From: Anaerolineaceae bacterium
Lineage (GTDB): Bacteria; Chloroflexota; Anaerolineae; Aggregatilineales; Phototrophicaceae
DNA length: 64,000 bases
Assembly: GCA_020634165.1 (NCBI GenBank)
Contig: JACKCF010000007.1
Coordinates: 56,280-120,279 of the forward strand
Direction: 5' to 3'
Shown: positions 9,070 to 17,729 of the stretch, in pieces
Numbering within the stretch: position 1 is the first letter of the stretch
Layout of the letters: every line of letters begins with the position of its first letter
Translations under genes and position numbers: made by a program
The notes under the pieces: generated by a model
Told to the model about the DNA's origin: nothing
Seen by the model: only the letters and a program-made list of their open reading frames with translations
The model's database searches: none

Positions 9070-9977
9070 TGTTCTTAAATACACTTGGCGAAGTGCAGAC
9101 CTCACATAATAGTAACTTACTGCACGCGATCTGGTCACCAGACTACGATCATCCAATCTTTGTGCGTTACCGTCTGCCCGTTGCCAACAAACGGCGCTGG
9201 CTCCTGAGCGTTGGCTGGTTTTTTGCAACAGTTGGGTTGATTGCCGCCATTACCATGCTTCTACTTCATCCATCTAACATGCTGTTTATGGTCATGTTGA
9301 TGATCCTGGGGGCACCACTCGCAACACTGGCACTCAACGGATGGCTTTTAGGCATCTTGTTTACCTCGGCCATTGTGAGCAATTTATTGGCACATGGTGT
9401 TGTCGTAGCCTCTGATCTCGTCCGTGTATCGAAGATAGGTACTTTCGATGTCTCAGTTCTGGTCGCGACAGCGACCCTTCACCGCCGTGATCGATTGAAT
9501 CGTCTCCATGGCGCCATTCGTTCAATCGTTGGTGTTGCTCTAATTGTTTGTGTCGTGGCAGGTATCCTCATTTTTATCAATATAGCAAATGCAGCATCTA
9601 ATCCTCAAACACTCGAAGTCGCCCATCGCTGGCTGGCAGCACTGATACCGATTGCCTGCATATTCATCATGATTTACCTGGATTTTCACTATGCAACTTC
9701 GGCGGCTATTCTCTCTGCGCTGGTTGCCCTTCAGGTAAAGGGATTTCGCCATGCGCTTTCAGGTTATTTCTCGGCAATTGGTGTATTTTTCCTCATGTAT
9801 GTGTTGCCCTACGTTATAGCTCTGGTGACGCTTATCGCACTACGCATAGGCCTTGCTTCATCCTGGCTGCTTACTATCGTACCAATCGTGGTTGTTATAC
9901 TGCTCATGACAGAGATTTACCTCATTCGTCAGATGATCGTCGCGGCAATCTGGAAATGGTTGCGCATACAATACTAA
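9066..9977 (+). CDS. multipass membrane protein of unknown function (paralogue A)
   Basis: 303 residues with about seven or eight hydrophobic helices and a cytoplasmic-looking N-terminus containing HAIWSPDYDHP. The middle loop has the pattern SDLV ... TATLHRRDRLNR. The start ATG overlaps the stop of the propeller gene. The 10179 gene has the same outline (HAIQNPP near the start, SDAIV in the same position, the CVMRLHRRSS loop, then a FDHFY/LDFHY helix), so the two look like diverged copies. No transporter signature is certain; the layout is compatible with an ABC-2-like permease half, but no ATPase is in this operon. Confidence 0.7.
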   Translation: MMFLNTLGEVQTSHNSNLLHAIWSPDYDHPIFVRYRLPVANKRRWLLSVGWFFATVGLIAAITMLLLHPSNMLFMVMLMILGAPLATLALNGWLLGILFTSAIVSNLLAHGVVVASDLVRVSKIGTFDVSVLVATATLHRRDRLNRLHGAIRSIVGVALIVCVVAGILIFINIANAASNPQTLEVAHRWLAALIPIACIFIMIYLDFHYATSAAILSALVALQVKGFRHALSGYFSAIGVFFLMYVLPYVIALVTLIALRIGLASSWLLTIVPIVVVILLMTEIYLIRQMIVAAIWKWLRIQY

Positions 9978-10035
9978 TGCATCTTCTTCCTGGATATGCT
10001 ACATTCAGAATAACTATCATGGACGCACGTCCAAT

Positions 10036-10140
10036 ATGGCGCTGCTGAACCCAACCAACCTGACAAATTTTGACGTCGATAAAAACGACGATGGCGTAGT
10101 TGATCTAATTGCAAATGGCATGCGTCAAAGCAGTCAGTAG
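10036..10140 (+). other. short ORF with one FG-GAP/calcium-loop-like motif, possible gene remnant
   Basis: The 200 bp between the two membrane genes holds a 34-codon ORF from ATG at 10036 to TAG at 10140. It encodes NFDVDKNDDGVVDLIANG, a DxDxNxDG acidic loop followed by VDL, as in FG-GAP or dockerin-type repeats. The frame stays open upstream to about 9987 without a start. There is no clear ribosome-binding site. It may be the last repeat of a decayed FG-GAP gene or a real small peptide; a decayed fragment seems more likely. Compare the intact FG-GAP protein at 62800. Confidence 0.35.
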
Positions 10141-10178
10141 ATCGTTATTCGGTAATACAGAGTGACATAGGGGATCAT

Positions 10179-11054
10179 ATGCTTCTCTGGAGATTATGGC
10201 ACGCTATTCAGAATCCGCCGTCCCAGCAGGCCATTTACCGCCGGGGTTCGGTTCGCAAACGATTACAATCTCCGCGCGTAACTGGCATGTTTTTCCCCTG
10301 GATGATGATGTTTGCTGGGTTTGGTTTTTGCTCGGCGTCGACCTGGGCGTGGCTTCCAACGCTGTTGATCGTCAGTATGTTCCTGCTCAACGTGATCTAT
10401 GCGCTCACAAGTGGCGTAGCAGTTAGCGATGCCATCGTCAAAGAAAAAGTGACCAATCGTTATCCGCTCCTGGCATCTTCACCAACGGGCACGTTTGGTA
10501 CAGCCTGGGCGACCTGCGTTATGCGCCTACATCGGCGTTCTTCTTTTGCCTGGGTGCCATTCCTCGTTGGCTTGATTAGTATTGTGGTGGCATTTACTTT
10601 GGTCCTCATCGTACTGATGACCTTCGTTGTCGCTGCTTCTGAATCCGGCGCGCAAGCCAGTGAAGAAGTGAATCAAATGATTATGCGGCAGGCGGCGGGG
10701 GCAATCGGTTTAGTGATTTTGTTCTGCTTCGATCACTTCTACAGTCTGGTAACAGCAGCATTGCTGGGTATGCTTGTGCCAGTTGATGAGGCAAATCCTT
10801 CAGAGGCGCAGGTTCGGACGCTTGGCATTTTTCTGACCATACAACTGGCGATGTATTTTGTATGTTTTAGCGTATTCTTTGGCACACAGACCTTTGGTCT
10901 ACCTAGTCTGGGAAATACCGTCGAACAGGTTGTACTGACTATTCTCGTCTATATCATCGCCAGAGAAGTGAGCTTACACTGGCTCTGGCGTGTGCTGGTG
11001 AATCATCTCAACGCCGCCATGCCAGAAGCAGAAGCAGTTCTGCAATCCTCCTGA
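10179..11054 (+). CDS. multipass membrane protein of unknown function (paralogue B)
   Basis: 291 residues with six to eight membrane helices, preceded by a good ribosome-binding site (AGGGGA, about 5 bases before the ATG). It resembles the 9066 product in order of parts: an N-terminal WHAIQNPP segment, hydrophobic pair, TSGVAVSDAIV, a loop with LHRRSS, a FDHFYSLVTAALLG helix, and a closing AREVSLHWLWRVLV segment. No active-site or substrate-binding motif is visible. It is 201 bp downstream of its paralogue, with the FG-GAP-like fragment between them. Confidence 0.7.
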   Translation: MLLWRLWHAIQNPPSQQAIYRRGSVRKRLQSPRVTGMFFPWMMMFAGFGFCSASTWAWLPTLLIVSMFLLNVIYALTSGVAVSDAIVKEKVTNRYPLLASSPTGTFGTAWATCVMRLHRRSSFAWVPFLVGLISIVVAFTLVLIVLMTFVVAASESGAQASEEVNQMIMRQAAGAIGLVILFCFDHFYSLVTAALLGMLVPVDEANPSEAQVRTLGIFLTIQLAMYFVCFSVFFGTQTFGLPSLGNTVEQVVLTILVYIIAREVSLHWLWRVLVNHLNAAMPEAEAVLQSS

Positions 11055-11160
11055 GTGAATTTACTGGCCTTAATGTGAGTAGAATTCTCATATCAGCCGT
11101 TTATAATGAAGCTCAATAGATGTCTGGGCACAGCAAGTGCCTTTGTATTGGAGATATCTC

Positions 11161-12138
11161 GTGTCTGAAGTGATCAAGCCGGATGGCATTCCGGTAGCGA
11201 ATAGCGAAGGCTGGCAGCCTGATCCTAGGTTCCCACGCCGTCGTCCACCCTGGATTCGTGTCAAAGCGCCCAGTGGCGAAACTTACGAGAGTGTGCGCGA
11301 ATTGATGCGCAGTAAAGCGCTTAACACCGTTTGTGAAGAAGCCATGTGCCCCAATATGGGGGAGTGCTGGGGGCACGGTACAGCAACGTTCCTCATGCTT
11401 GGGGATACTTGTACGCGCTCCTGTGGGTTCTGCGATATAAAGACGGGTCGCCCAAATCCCCTCGATTGGGCTGAACCGAATCGTATTGCTCAGAGTGTAC
11501 GCGCGATGAACTTGCAGCATGTCGTCATCACCAGTGTCAATCGCGATGATCGACCGGATGGTGGCGCGCCTTTGTTTGCGATGGTCATCCGTCGTATTCG
11601 TCAATTGCAGCCTGGTTGCAGTATTGAAGTGCTCATTCCTGACTTCAAAGGCAGCGAGATGGCATTGAAGATCGTGATGGATGCCCAGCCGGAAATCCTC
11701 AACCATAATGTAGAGACCGTTCCGCGCCTGTTTAAGAAGGTCCAGCCGCAGGATCGCTGGGAATGGGCAATGGCGACTCTCACAAATGCCAAAGCAATGG
11801 ACCCGCTTGTGCTGACTAAGAGCGGCATCATGGTTGGCCTCGGCGAAACGTTTGATGAAGTGGTGGAAACCATGCAGGCATTAGCCAATATCAAAGTCGA
11901 CATTTTGACGATTGGCCAGTACTTGCAGCCCAGCAACAAACATCTTCCCATCGAACGTTACTACACGCCGGAAGAATTTGCTGAATTACGGCGATTGGGA
12001 TTGGAGATGGGCTTCAAGTGGGTAGAGAGTGGCCCACTGGTCCGCAGCAGTTACCGCGCCGATCAGCAAGTCCGTACGCTCAGTCAGCTCGATCACATCA
12101 AGCTGCATAGCGAGCGCGAGATTGCTTCCGGCGACTAG
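11161..12138 (+). CDS. lipA: lipoyl synthase
   Basis: 325 residues. Radical-SAM enzyme that inserts two sulfurs into octanoyl groups on the lipoyl domains of 2-oxoacid dehydrogenases and glycine cleavage H protein. The auxiliary cluster cysteines are in CEEAMCPNMGEC and the SAM cluster in CTRSCGFC. DRPDGGA, VETVPRLFKKVQP and the closing RSSYRADQ are family hallmarks. GGAG lies 8 bases before the GTG at 11161, so I start there instead of an upstream in-frame GTG at 11137. No lipB neighbour is present. A strong terminator follows at 12149. A TATAAT at 11102-11107 could be its -10, without a convincing -35. Confidence 0.95.
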   Translation: MSEVIKPDGIPVANSEGWQPDPRFPRRRPPWIRVKAPSGETYESVRELMRSKALNTVCEEAMCPNMGECWGHGTATFLMLGDTCTRSCGFCDIKTGRPNPLDWAEPNRIAQSVRAMNLQHVVITSVNRDDRPDGGAPLFAMVIRRIRQLQPGCSIEVLIPDFKGSEMALKIVMDAQPEILNHNVETVPRLFKKVQPQDRWEWAMATLTNAKAMDPLVLTKSGIMVGLGETFDEVVETMQALANIKVDILTIGQYLQPSNKHLPIERYYTPEEFAELRRLGLEMGFKWVESGPLVRSSYRADQQVRTLSQLDHIKLHSEREIASGD

Positions 12139-12148
12139 GGAATGCAAG

Positions 12149-12182
12149 AAAAAGGCGCGCCATTTATCTGGCGCGCCTTTTT
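12149..12182 (+). terminator. intrinsic terminator of lipA
   Basis: A perfect 14-bp stem (12149-12162 with 12169-12182) around the loop TTTATC, with the core GGCGCGCC repeated in both arms and a run of five T at the end. It starts 11 bases after the lipA stop. The A-run before the stem makes it usable from both strands. Confidence 0.9.
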
Positions 12183-12354
12183 CTATTGACTTACTTTCAT
12201 GAACACCTTGGCGTTCGTCTTTGCGAGAAAGGCCACTTTATCACATCCAATAGGCAAGCATCGCTCCATGCAGCCATACAACCGTTTTGGCACGGTCAGT
12301 ATTGGTCTCTTTGAAGTACCGCATGACCCGCAGCCAAGTAAAGACATACGAATG

Positions 12355-12382
12355 AAAAAGCCGCATCGTTATGACGCGGCTT
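12355..12382 (-). terminator. intrinsic terminator of the DnaB-like gene
   Basis: Stem AAGCCGC with GCGGCTT (12358-12364 and 12376-12382) and an 11-base loop; read on the minus strand the stem is followed by TTTTT-C. It lies 23 bases after the stop of the minus-strand gene ending at 12405 and closes that gene between two convergent transcripts. Confidence 0.78.
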
Positions 12383-12404
12383 AGAATCTTCGATTAGTAG
12401 CTAG

Positions 12405-13589
12405 CTAACTCTCAATGACTTTATCGTCAATGAGCTGTTGCTGTACACGCTGTCCGCGTGGGTTAAAGGCGAAGTTTTCGGCATGGATTTGGAACTCGAC
12501 GTCGATCATCGCGCGGCCTGCACGGTTCTTCTCGACGGTGAAGACGACCCAGTTACGATAAGCTTTCGCATTATAAGGATTAAATGCAACGTGGTCCTTC
12601 GCCAGGATTTGGTACTTGTTGTTCATAATGATCGCGATGTCGGATTCGTAATCCAGGGCGCTGCTGCCCCGTAGGTGATAAAGATGGATGCGCTTGCTCT
12701 TGAGACCTTCACGATCTGCGGCCACGATGGAGAAGACTGGAACATCCAGCGATAGGGCAATGTCTTTAAGGCCCTCGACGATGATCGTAACTTTATCATT
12801 CTCATCACGTGGCCGTTCCGGGTGAACAGCGATTTTTTGCAGGTAGTCAACGAATACAGTAACGTTGCCGCCAGTAGCATCAGCGAGGCGGGCTGTCATC
12901 TCTTTAATCGCACGGAGATTTGTCACAGCCGGGCTGGCCTTCAGCAGGATTAATCGGTCGCTGTAGCGCAGAAGACGTTGTATAGGTTGAGCTGCTTTTG
13001 GATTTTCTTTAAGAATTGCCTGCAAGGAGCCACTGCCATCGTTGCGTCCCATAAATTTCTTCGCACGTTGGGATACGATGATGTTATATAAGTCACGCAG
13101 CTTAAGCCCGCTGGTCAGGTCTAGTTCCGGCGGATTGATACTTTCCAGACAGAGAAGCCGATGCATAAGATGGGCTTCAGTATGCTCATAGGAGAGATAA
13201 AACGCATACTGATCTGGTCGCATCGCAATATTGCGTGCGATCTGGAGCGTTGCAATCGTTTTGCCGATACCTTGAGCGCCGCCTAATAGCGTCAACTCTG
13301 TCTTGCGCAAACCGCCACCAATTAGACCATCCAACGGATCGAAGCCTGTGGCCAGCGGAACATAATCAACCAGATCACCCTGCATGACTTTTTCATCAGC
13401 TTCATTAATGACCTGCGTTAAGGTCCTTGGCAGATGAGCACTCTCTCGTCGTCCGGATTGTGGGCGACGCTGTGGTGTTGGCGCTGCCGCTGGTTGTGGC
13501 GCAGGTGCGGATGGCGTTACAGGGGGTGGGTTGTCTGTGACCGGCTGCATAGGGTCCGGCAGATCATCTGTAAAGCGTCTAGTCGACAT
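12405..13589 (-). CDS. DnaB-like RecA-fold ATPase lacking the DnaB N-terminal domain
   Basis: 394 residues from the ATG at 13589, which has GAGG 8 bases upstream; the open frame runs further but has no ribosome-binding site. The first 90 residues are proline/alanine-rich and probably flexible. The rest resembles the DnaB C-terminal helicase domain: PLATGFDPLDGLIGGGL, Walker A GGAQGIGKT near residue 120, Walker B-like VFVDYLQKI near 260, and a RGSSALDYESDIAIIM sensor-like segment. A true DnaB has about 150 more residues forming the primase-binding collar, which are missing, so this is not the replicative helicase by itself. A KaiC/RadA-like role is possible. It ends in its own terminator at 12355. 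Confidence 0.8.
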   Translation of the reverse strand: MSTRRFTDDLPDPMQPVTDNPPPVTPSAPAPQPAAAPTPQRRPQSGRRESAHLPRTLTQVINEADEKVMQGDLVDYVPLATGFDPLDGLIGGGLRKTELTLLGGAQGIGKTIATLQIARNIAMRPDQYAFYLSYEHTEAHLMHRLLCLESINPPELDLTSGLKLRDLYNIIVSQRAKKFMGRNDGSGSLQAILKENPKAAQPIQRLLRYSDRLILLKASPAVTNLRAIKEMTARLADATGGNVTVFVDYLQKIAVHPERPRDENDKVTIIVEGLKDIALSLDVPVFSIVAADREGLKSKRIHLYHLRGSSALDYESDIAIIMNNKYQILAKDHVAFNPYNAKAYRNWVVFTVEKNRAGRAMIDVEFQIHAENFAFNPRGQRVQQQLIDDKVIES

Positions 13590-14167
13590 TAGGAATTCCT
13601 CGCGCGCGACAATATCTGGCAGGATTAAACGGTCATATCTCTTCAGATTAAGTTCTATTGTCGTATACATTGTACGCAATTGCAAACGAATAAAGCATAT
13701 GGGAACGCAAGCTAAGAGGTTACTTGATTGAAAAGTTCTTCCGTTGATGAGATTTGCATACATATACAAAATTAGATGAGAAAAAACCATTTAGTATTGG
13801 CGAAAAAACAATTGCTAAATAGTTAGCGGTCAAGCATTGTTTTTTCGTTAAGATTTTGCGTTACAGCACGTAATTTAGAATCGTATGTTTATTAAATTAC
13901 GGATATGTTGTATGCTAAACTCAACGAGGACACATGTGGTGCTGTGCAAACAAATGAAATGCCTCATAAGTAATTGAAAGACATGAAAATAAGTCCTTTC
14001 TTGAAGACTACATAGCATTTCGTAACGAGTGTGATGTGTGTTGTGTTTTGGTTTGTCATACACATCTCGATTAAGGCGTGTGTTCACAGGGGCAATTGAA
14101 TAGCAGTTTCATCGGTACACTGTAACTGTAATCGCTTTATCCGTGTAAGCAGCCAGGGGAAGATGAC
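13590..14167. promoter_or_regulatory. AT-rich intergenic region between the DnaB-like gene and the sigma factor gene
   Basis: A 578-base non-coding stretch carrying the promoters of two divergent genes. It is notably AT-rich from about 13780. An inverted repeat CGTAATTTA/TAAATTACG (13869-13877 and 13893-13901, 15-base loop) is the only strong structure I see. No convincing -35/-10 pair stands out, and I found no ORF with a ribosome-binding site in it. Confidence 0.4.
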
Positions 14168-15334
14168 GTGATTCAGGAACTCATCAATCGAGCGGATCAA
14201 CGTGGCTACCTAACGTATGATGATGTTGTCGAAGTTATGGAAGAAGACAGCGATGATCTCATCTCATTAGAAACTATACTTTATGAATTAGATGAATTAG
14301 GCATAGAATTACAAAAAGAGGGCGAGGATAATACACTTCCAAGCTCCGAAGAAGATCCCTCTTCAGATTACGTCGTCAATGAATTAGTTCAAGACCCCGA
14401 AATTGGTGATATTACTGCCATTTCCTCTGATGATCCTGTTGGCCTTTACTTCCGACAAATGGCTCAAGAGCCGCTTCTCAATGCTCAGGAAGAAATTGAT
14501 CTCGCCAAGCGTATCGAGCGTGGCAAAAAAGCCCAGGACCGCGTCCAATATCCAGATGCTAAAGATCGTAGTGATCGCTGGCATCGCCACATGGAACGCC
14601 TGATTTTCGATGGTCAGCTTGCTCGTGAGCATCTTGGTCGTGCCAATACACGCCTGGTCGTCAGCATCGCCAAACGTTATATGGGACAAGGTCTGCCATT
14701 CCCTGATTTGATTCAGGAAGGTAATGTCGGCCTGATGCGTGCTGTCGATAAATATGACTATCGCCGGGGCAATCGCTTTAGCACCTATGCAACCTGGTGG
14801 ATTCGTCAGGCAATTACGCGCGCGCTCGCCCAAAAGACGCGCACAATCCGCATTCCGCTCCACATGACGGAACGTATCCGCCAGATGTACCGCATTGCTC
14901 AGAATCTTGAGCAGAAACAGGGGCGGCGGCCAACAGTTGAAGAAATCTCTGCGGAGATGGACCTGCCGGAAGAAACCATTCGGGGCATGATGGATGCCAG
15001 TCAGCACGCTATCGCCCTGGAACGGCCTGTTGGTGATGATGGCGATAGTGAATTTGGCGACTTCATAGAAGATCAGGACACCCCCAGTCCTGTAGAATCA
15101 GCAACACAACACCTCCTGGAAGAAACAATTGAAGAAGTACTCAGCGAACTAACCCCACGTCAGAGCCATATTCTGCGCCTGCGCTTTGGCCTCGGCGGCG
15201 GTGAACCGCACACGCTGGAAGAAATCGCCAATAAGTTTGGCCTCTCTCGCGAACGTATTCGCCAGTTGGAAAAAGAAGCGCTGCGTCGTCTGCGTCATCC
15301 ACGTCTGGCACACAATCTGCGCGATTATCTCTAA
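14168..15334 (+). CDS. sigA: principal RNA polymerase sigma factor (sigma-70/SigA)
   Basis: 388 residues from a GTG with AGGGGA 7 bases upstream; the earlier ATG at 14163 runs into a stop at once. Region 1.1-like N-terminus (acidic, about 1-80), region 1.2 near DPVGLYFRQMAQEPLL, the region 2 core helices with LIQEGNVGLMRAVDKYDYRRG and FSTYATWWIRQAITRAL, region 3, and region 4 with LTPRQSHILRLRFGL and the helix-turn-helix LEEIANKFGLSRERIRQLEKEALRRLRHP. The length is typical of SigA proteins without the large insert of enterobacteria. It directs housekeeping transcription. A terminator follows at 15364. Confidence 0.96.
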   Translation: MIQELINRADQRGYLTYDDVVEVMEEDSDDLISLETILYELDELGIELQKEGEDNTLPSSEEDPSSDYVVNELVQDPEIGDITAISSDDPVGLYFRQMAQEPLLNAQEEIDLAKRIERGKKAQDRVQYPDAKDRSDRWHRHMERLIFDGQLAREHLGRANTRLVVSIAKRYMGQGLPFPDLIQEGNVGLMRAVDKYDYRRGNRFSTYATWWIRQAITRALAQKTRTIRIPLHMTERIRQMYRIAQNLEQKQGRRPTVEEISAEMDLPEETIRGMMDASQHAIALERPVGDDGDSEFGDFIEDQDTPSPVESATQHLLEETIEEVLSELTPRQSHILRLRFGLGGGEPHTLEEIANKFGLSRERIRQLEKEALRRLRHPRLAHNLRDYL

Positions 15335-15363
15335 CCATAACGCAGCTTAACGCTTGTTCAGTC

Positions 15364-15397
15364 AGCGCCCAATGTGTTCCCATATTGGGCGCTTTTT
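15364..15397 (+). terminator. intrinsic terminator of sigA
   Basis: Ten-bp stem AGCGCCCAAT/ATTGGGCGCT (15364-15373 and 15384-15393), 10-base loop, then five T. It is 30 bases after the sigA stop. Confidence 0.88.
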
Positions 15398-15545
15398 GTC
15401 TTCCCCGTTCATAAACACGGATAAATTCTAAAGTGACACTTAGCGACACAAGTGGCGATAGACCACACTTTAAACATGTCTGTCATTCGACGTATGGTGA
15501 AGGAAAGAATACGAAAAATAGACATTGAATTTTTTGGAGGTAATC

Positions 15546-16061
15546 ATGTTACAGCATGTTATGGTCACCCTTGACGGGTCAGAGTTGGCAGAACAAGCAC
15601 TAAAATATGCTGAGCGTATTCTTCCTGAAGGTGGACGAATTACCTTATTGAGTGTGGTCGATGTCCCCGATATTCAGGTGTACACGCTCTATGATATGCC
15701 GCTGCTGGTCAAAGAGATGGATTACGATCAGTTTGTAACCAAGGTCGAGACAGGTATGAAGGAATATCTGGATGGCCTGGTCAAGAATTTGCAGCGTCGT
15801 GGCTTACGCGCCGAAACTAAGATCATCGCAGGCGATCCGGCCCAGGTGATTGTTGAACAGGCGGCCAAGCTCAATGTCGATACAATCGTGATGTCAACAC
15901 ATGGCCGTTCCGGCCTTAGTCGCTGGCTGTTCGGCAGTGTGACACAGAAAGTATTGAACGCGATGCCGTGTCCGGTTTTGGTCGTTCCTGGAACGGTTCA
16001 GGAAGAATCTGACGAGAAGGCATCGGAGCCTACAACCGATTCAGCGAGTCAGCCGGCATAA
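15546..16061 (+). CDS. universal stress protein (UspA family)
   Basis: 171 residues starting at the ATG at 15546, which has GGAGG 5 bases before it; the frame upstream is open for 7 more codons but is not supported. The single Usp domain has the opening MVTLDGSELAEQALKYAE, IAGDPAQVIVEQA in the middle and the ATP-binding Gx2Gx9G(S/T) loop in STHGRSGLSRWLFGSVTQ, so it is probably an ATP-binding member. The last 20 residues are polar and acidic. Monocistronic: a promoter region lies upstream and a terminator at 16119. Confidence 0.93.
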   Translation: MLQHVMVTLDGSELAEQALKYAERILPEGGRITLLSVVDVPDIQVYTLYDMPLLVKEMDYDQFVTKVETGMKEYLDGLVKNLQRRGLRAETKIIAGDPAQVIVEQAAKLNVDTIVMSTHGRSGLSRWLFGSVTQKVLNAMPCPVLVVPGTVQEESDEKASEPTTDSASQPA

Positions 16062-16118
16062 AGAGGCAAAGCCAGCTTAAATTCTGCTTGTTATACTTAG
16101 ATATCATCCACTACTTAG

Positions 16119-16148
16119 GGCATCTGCTGTTTGGCAGATGCCTTTTTT
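16119..16148 (+). terminator. intrinsic terminator of the Usp gene
   Basis: Nine-bp stem GGCATCTGC/GCAGATGCC (16119-16127 and 16134-16142), six-base loop, then six T (16143-16148). Confidence 0.88.
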
Positions 16149-16247
16149 GATTGTCTGCACAGATTTGCGAAAAAAGGGTGGCGCGTTACCATTAGGTCAC
16201 TTATTTCCGATTGAATTACATCCAGCGAATTAGGGGTTATTTAAGCG

Positions 16248-17729
16248 ATGTCTGACTATATTTTGGCACTGGACCAGGGAACAACCTCCTCGCGCGCAAT
16301 TCTGTTTGACAAGAATGGTCGAATTATCAATGTAGCTCAAAGAGAATTCCCGCAAATATACCCGCAGCCCGGCTGGGTAGAACACGATCCTGCTGCGATC
16401 TGGCAGTCTCAGTTGACGGTCGCCCAGCAAGTTGCCAACGGCATGGATATTGCTGCTATTGGTATCACCAACCAACGCGAAACGACGATTATCTGGGACC
16501 GAGAGACAGGCGAGCCAATTCACAATGCCATCGTCTGGCAGGATCGCCGTACCAGCCGCTTCTGTGACGAACTGCGAGCGGAGGGCTTTGACAAAGCCAT
16601 ACTGAGTAAGACGGGCCTTGTGACAGATGCCTATTTCAGCGGCACGAAGGTCAAGTGGCTGCTCGATAACATCCCTGGCGCGCGTGAAAGAGCCAAAGAA
16701 GGCAAGCTGGCATTCGGTACGATTGACAGTTTCCTCATCTGGAAGCTAACCGATGGCCACCTGCACATCACCGATGTCAGTAATGCCAGCCGTACCATGC
16801 TCTATGACATTCACAAAAAATGGTGGTCAACGACCATATGTGATCGCTTTGACATCCCTATGTCAATTTTGCCCCAGGTTGTGAGCAGTAGCAGTGTCTA
16901 TGGCGATACAGCACCGGAACTCTTTGGTAAAGCCATTCCGATTGCCGGTATTGCAGGTGACCAGCAAGCGGCGACTTTCGGCCAGGCCTGCTATGAACCG
17001 GGCCAGGTCAAAAACACATATGGTACAGGCTGCTTCATGCTGATGAACACTGGTTCTGAACCAATAGCCAGTCATAACAGCTTGCTGACTACAGTCGCTT
17101 GGCGTGTGAATGAAAAGCCAACACAGTTTGCTCTGGAAGGAAGTATCTTTATTGCCGGAGCAGCGGTGCAGTGGTTGCGCGACGAAATGAAGATGATTGC
17201 GTCAGCCAGTGAGACAGAAGCCATCGCGAACAGCATCAACAGCACGGACGGTGTTTACGTGGTTCCAGCATTTGTTGGCCTTGGGGCACCCTACTGGGAT
17301 CAATATGCTCGTGGGACGATTGTTGGACTGACGCGCGGGAGTGGCCGTGCGCAGGTGGTACGTGCCACGCTGGAGGGTATCGCTTACCAGACGCGCGACA
17401 TCCTGACGGCCATGAAAGCGGATAGCGGCCTCGATATCCCGTCTTTGCGCGTTGATGGTGGTGCTGTCAGCAATAATTTCCTGATGCAGTTCCAGGCGGA
17501 TATATTGGGTGTGCCGGTTGTTCGTCCAAAAATTGCCGAAACGACCGCACTTGGCGCAGCTTACCTTGCGGGCTTGGCTACAGGTTACTGGTCGTCCCAG
17601 GACGAAATTCAGAACCAATGGCAGGAAGATCGTACATTTGAACCGAGCATGTCGGTTGATCAGCGCGACAGCCTTTATGCAGGCTGGCAGCGTGCTGTCG
17701 AACGTGCCCGTGATTGGGAACAGGGTTAG
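16248..17729 (+). CDS. glpK: glycerol kinase
   Basis: 493 residues, full family length. Phosphorylates glycerol to sn-glycerol 3-phosphate with ATP. FGGY-kinase features: ALDQGTTSSRAILFD at the N-terminus (ATP loop), YPQPGWVEHDP and the WQDRRTS segment of the substrate pocket, GTGCFMLMNTG in the middle, and TTALGAAYLAGLATGYW near the C-terminus. It stands alone here: neither a glycerol facilitator nor a glycerol 3-phosphate dehydrogenase is next to it. AGGGG lies about 11 bases before the ATG, a slightly long spacing. Confidence 0.95.
   Translation: MSDYILALDQGTTSSRAILFDKNGRIINVAQREFPQIYPQPGWVEHDPAAIWQSQLTVAQQVANGMDIAAIGITNQRETTIIWDRETGEPIHNAIVWQDRRTSRFCDELRAEGFDKAILSKTGLVTDAYFSGTKVKWLLDNIPGARERAKEGKLAFGTIDSFLIWKLTDGHLHITDVSNASRTMLYDIHKKWWSTTICDRFDIPMSILPQVVSSSSVYGDTAPELFGKAIPIAGIAGDQQAATFGQACYEPGQVKNTYGTGCFMLMNTGSEPIASHNSLLTTVAWRVNEKPTQFALEGSIFIAGAAVQWLRDEMKMIASASETEAIANSINSTDGVYVVPAFVGLGAPYWDQYARGTIVGLTRGSGRAQVVRATLEGIAYQTRDILTAMKADSGLDIPSLRVDGGAVSNNFLMQFQADILGVPVVRPKIAETTALGAAYLAGLATGYWSSQDEIQNQWQEDRTFEPSMSVDQRDSLYAGWQRAVERARDWEQG

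Noticed and set aside
12199..12384. 61-codon plus-strand ORF after lipA
   Set aside because: No ribosome-binding site, and its 3' end lies in the terminator hairpin of the minus-strand gene.
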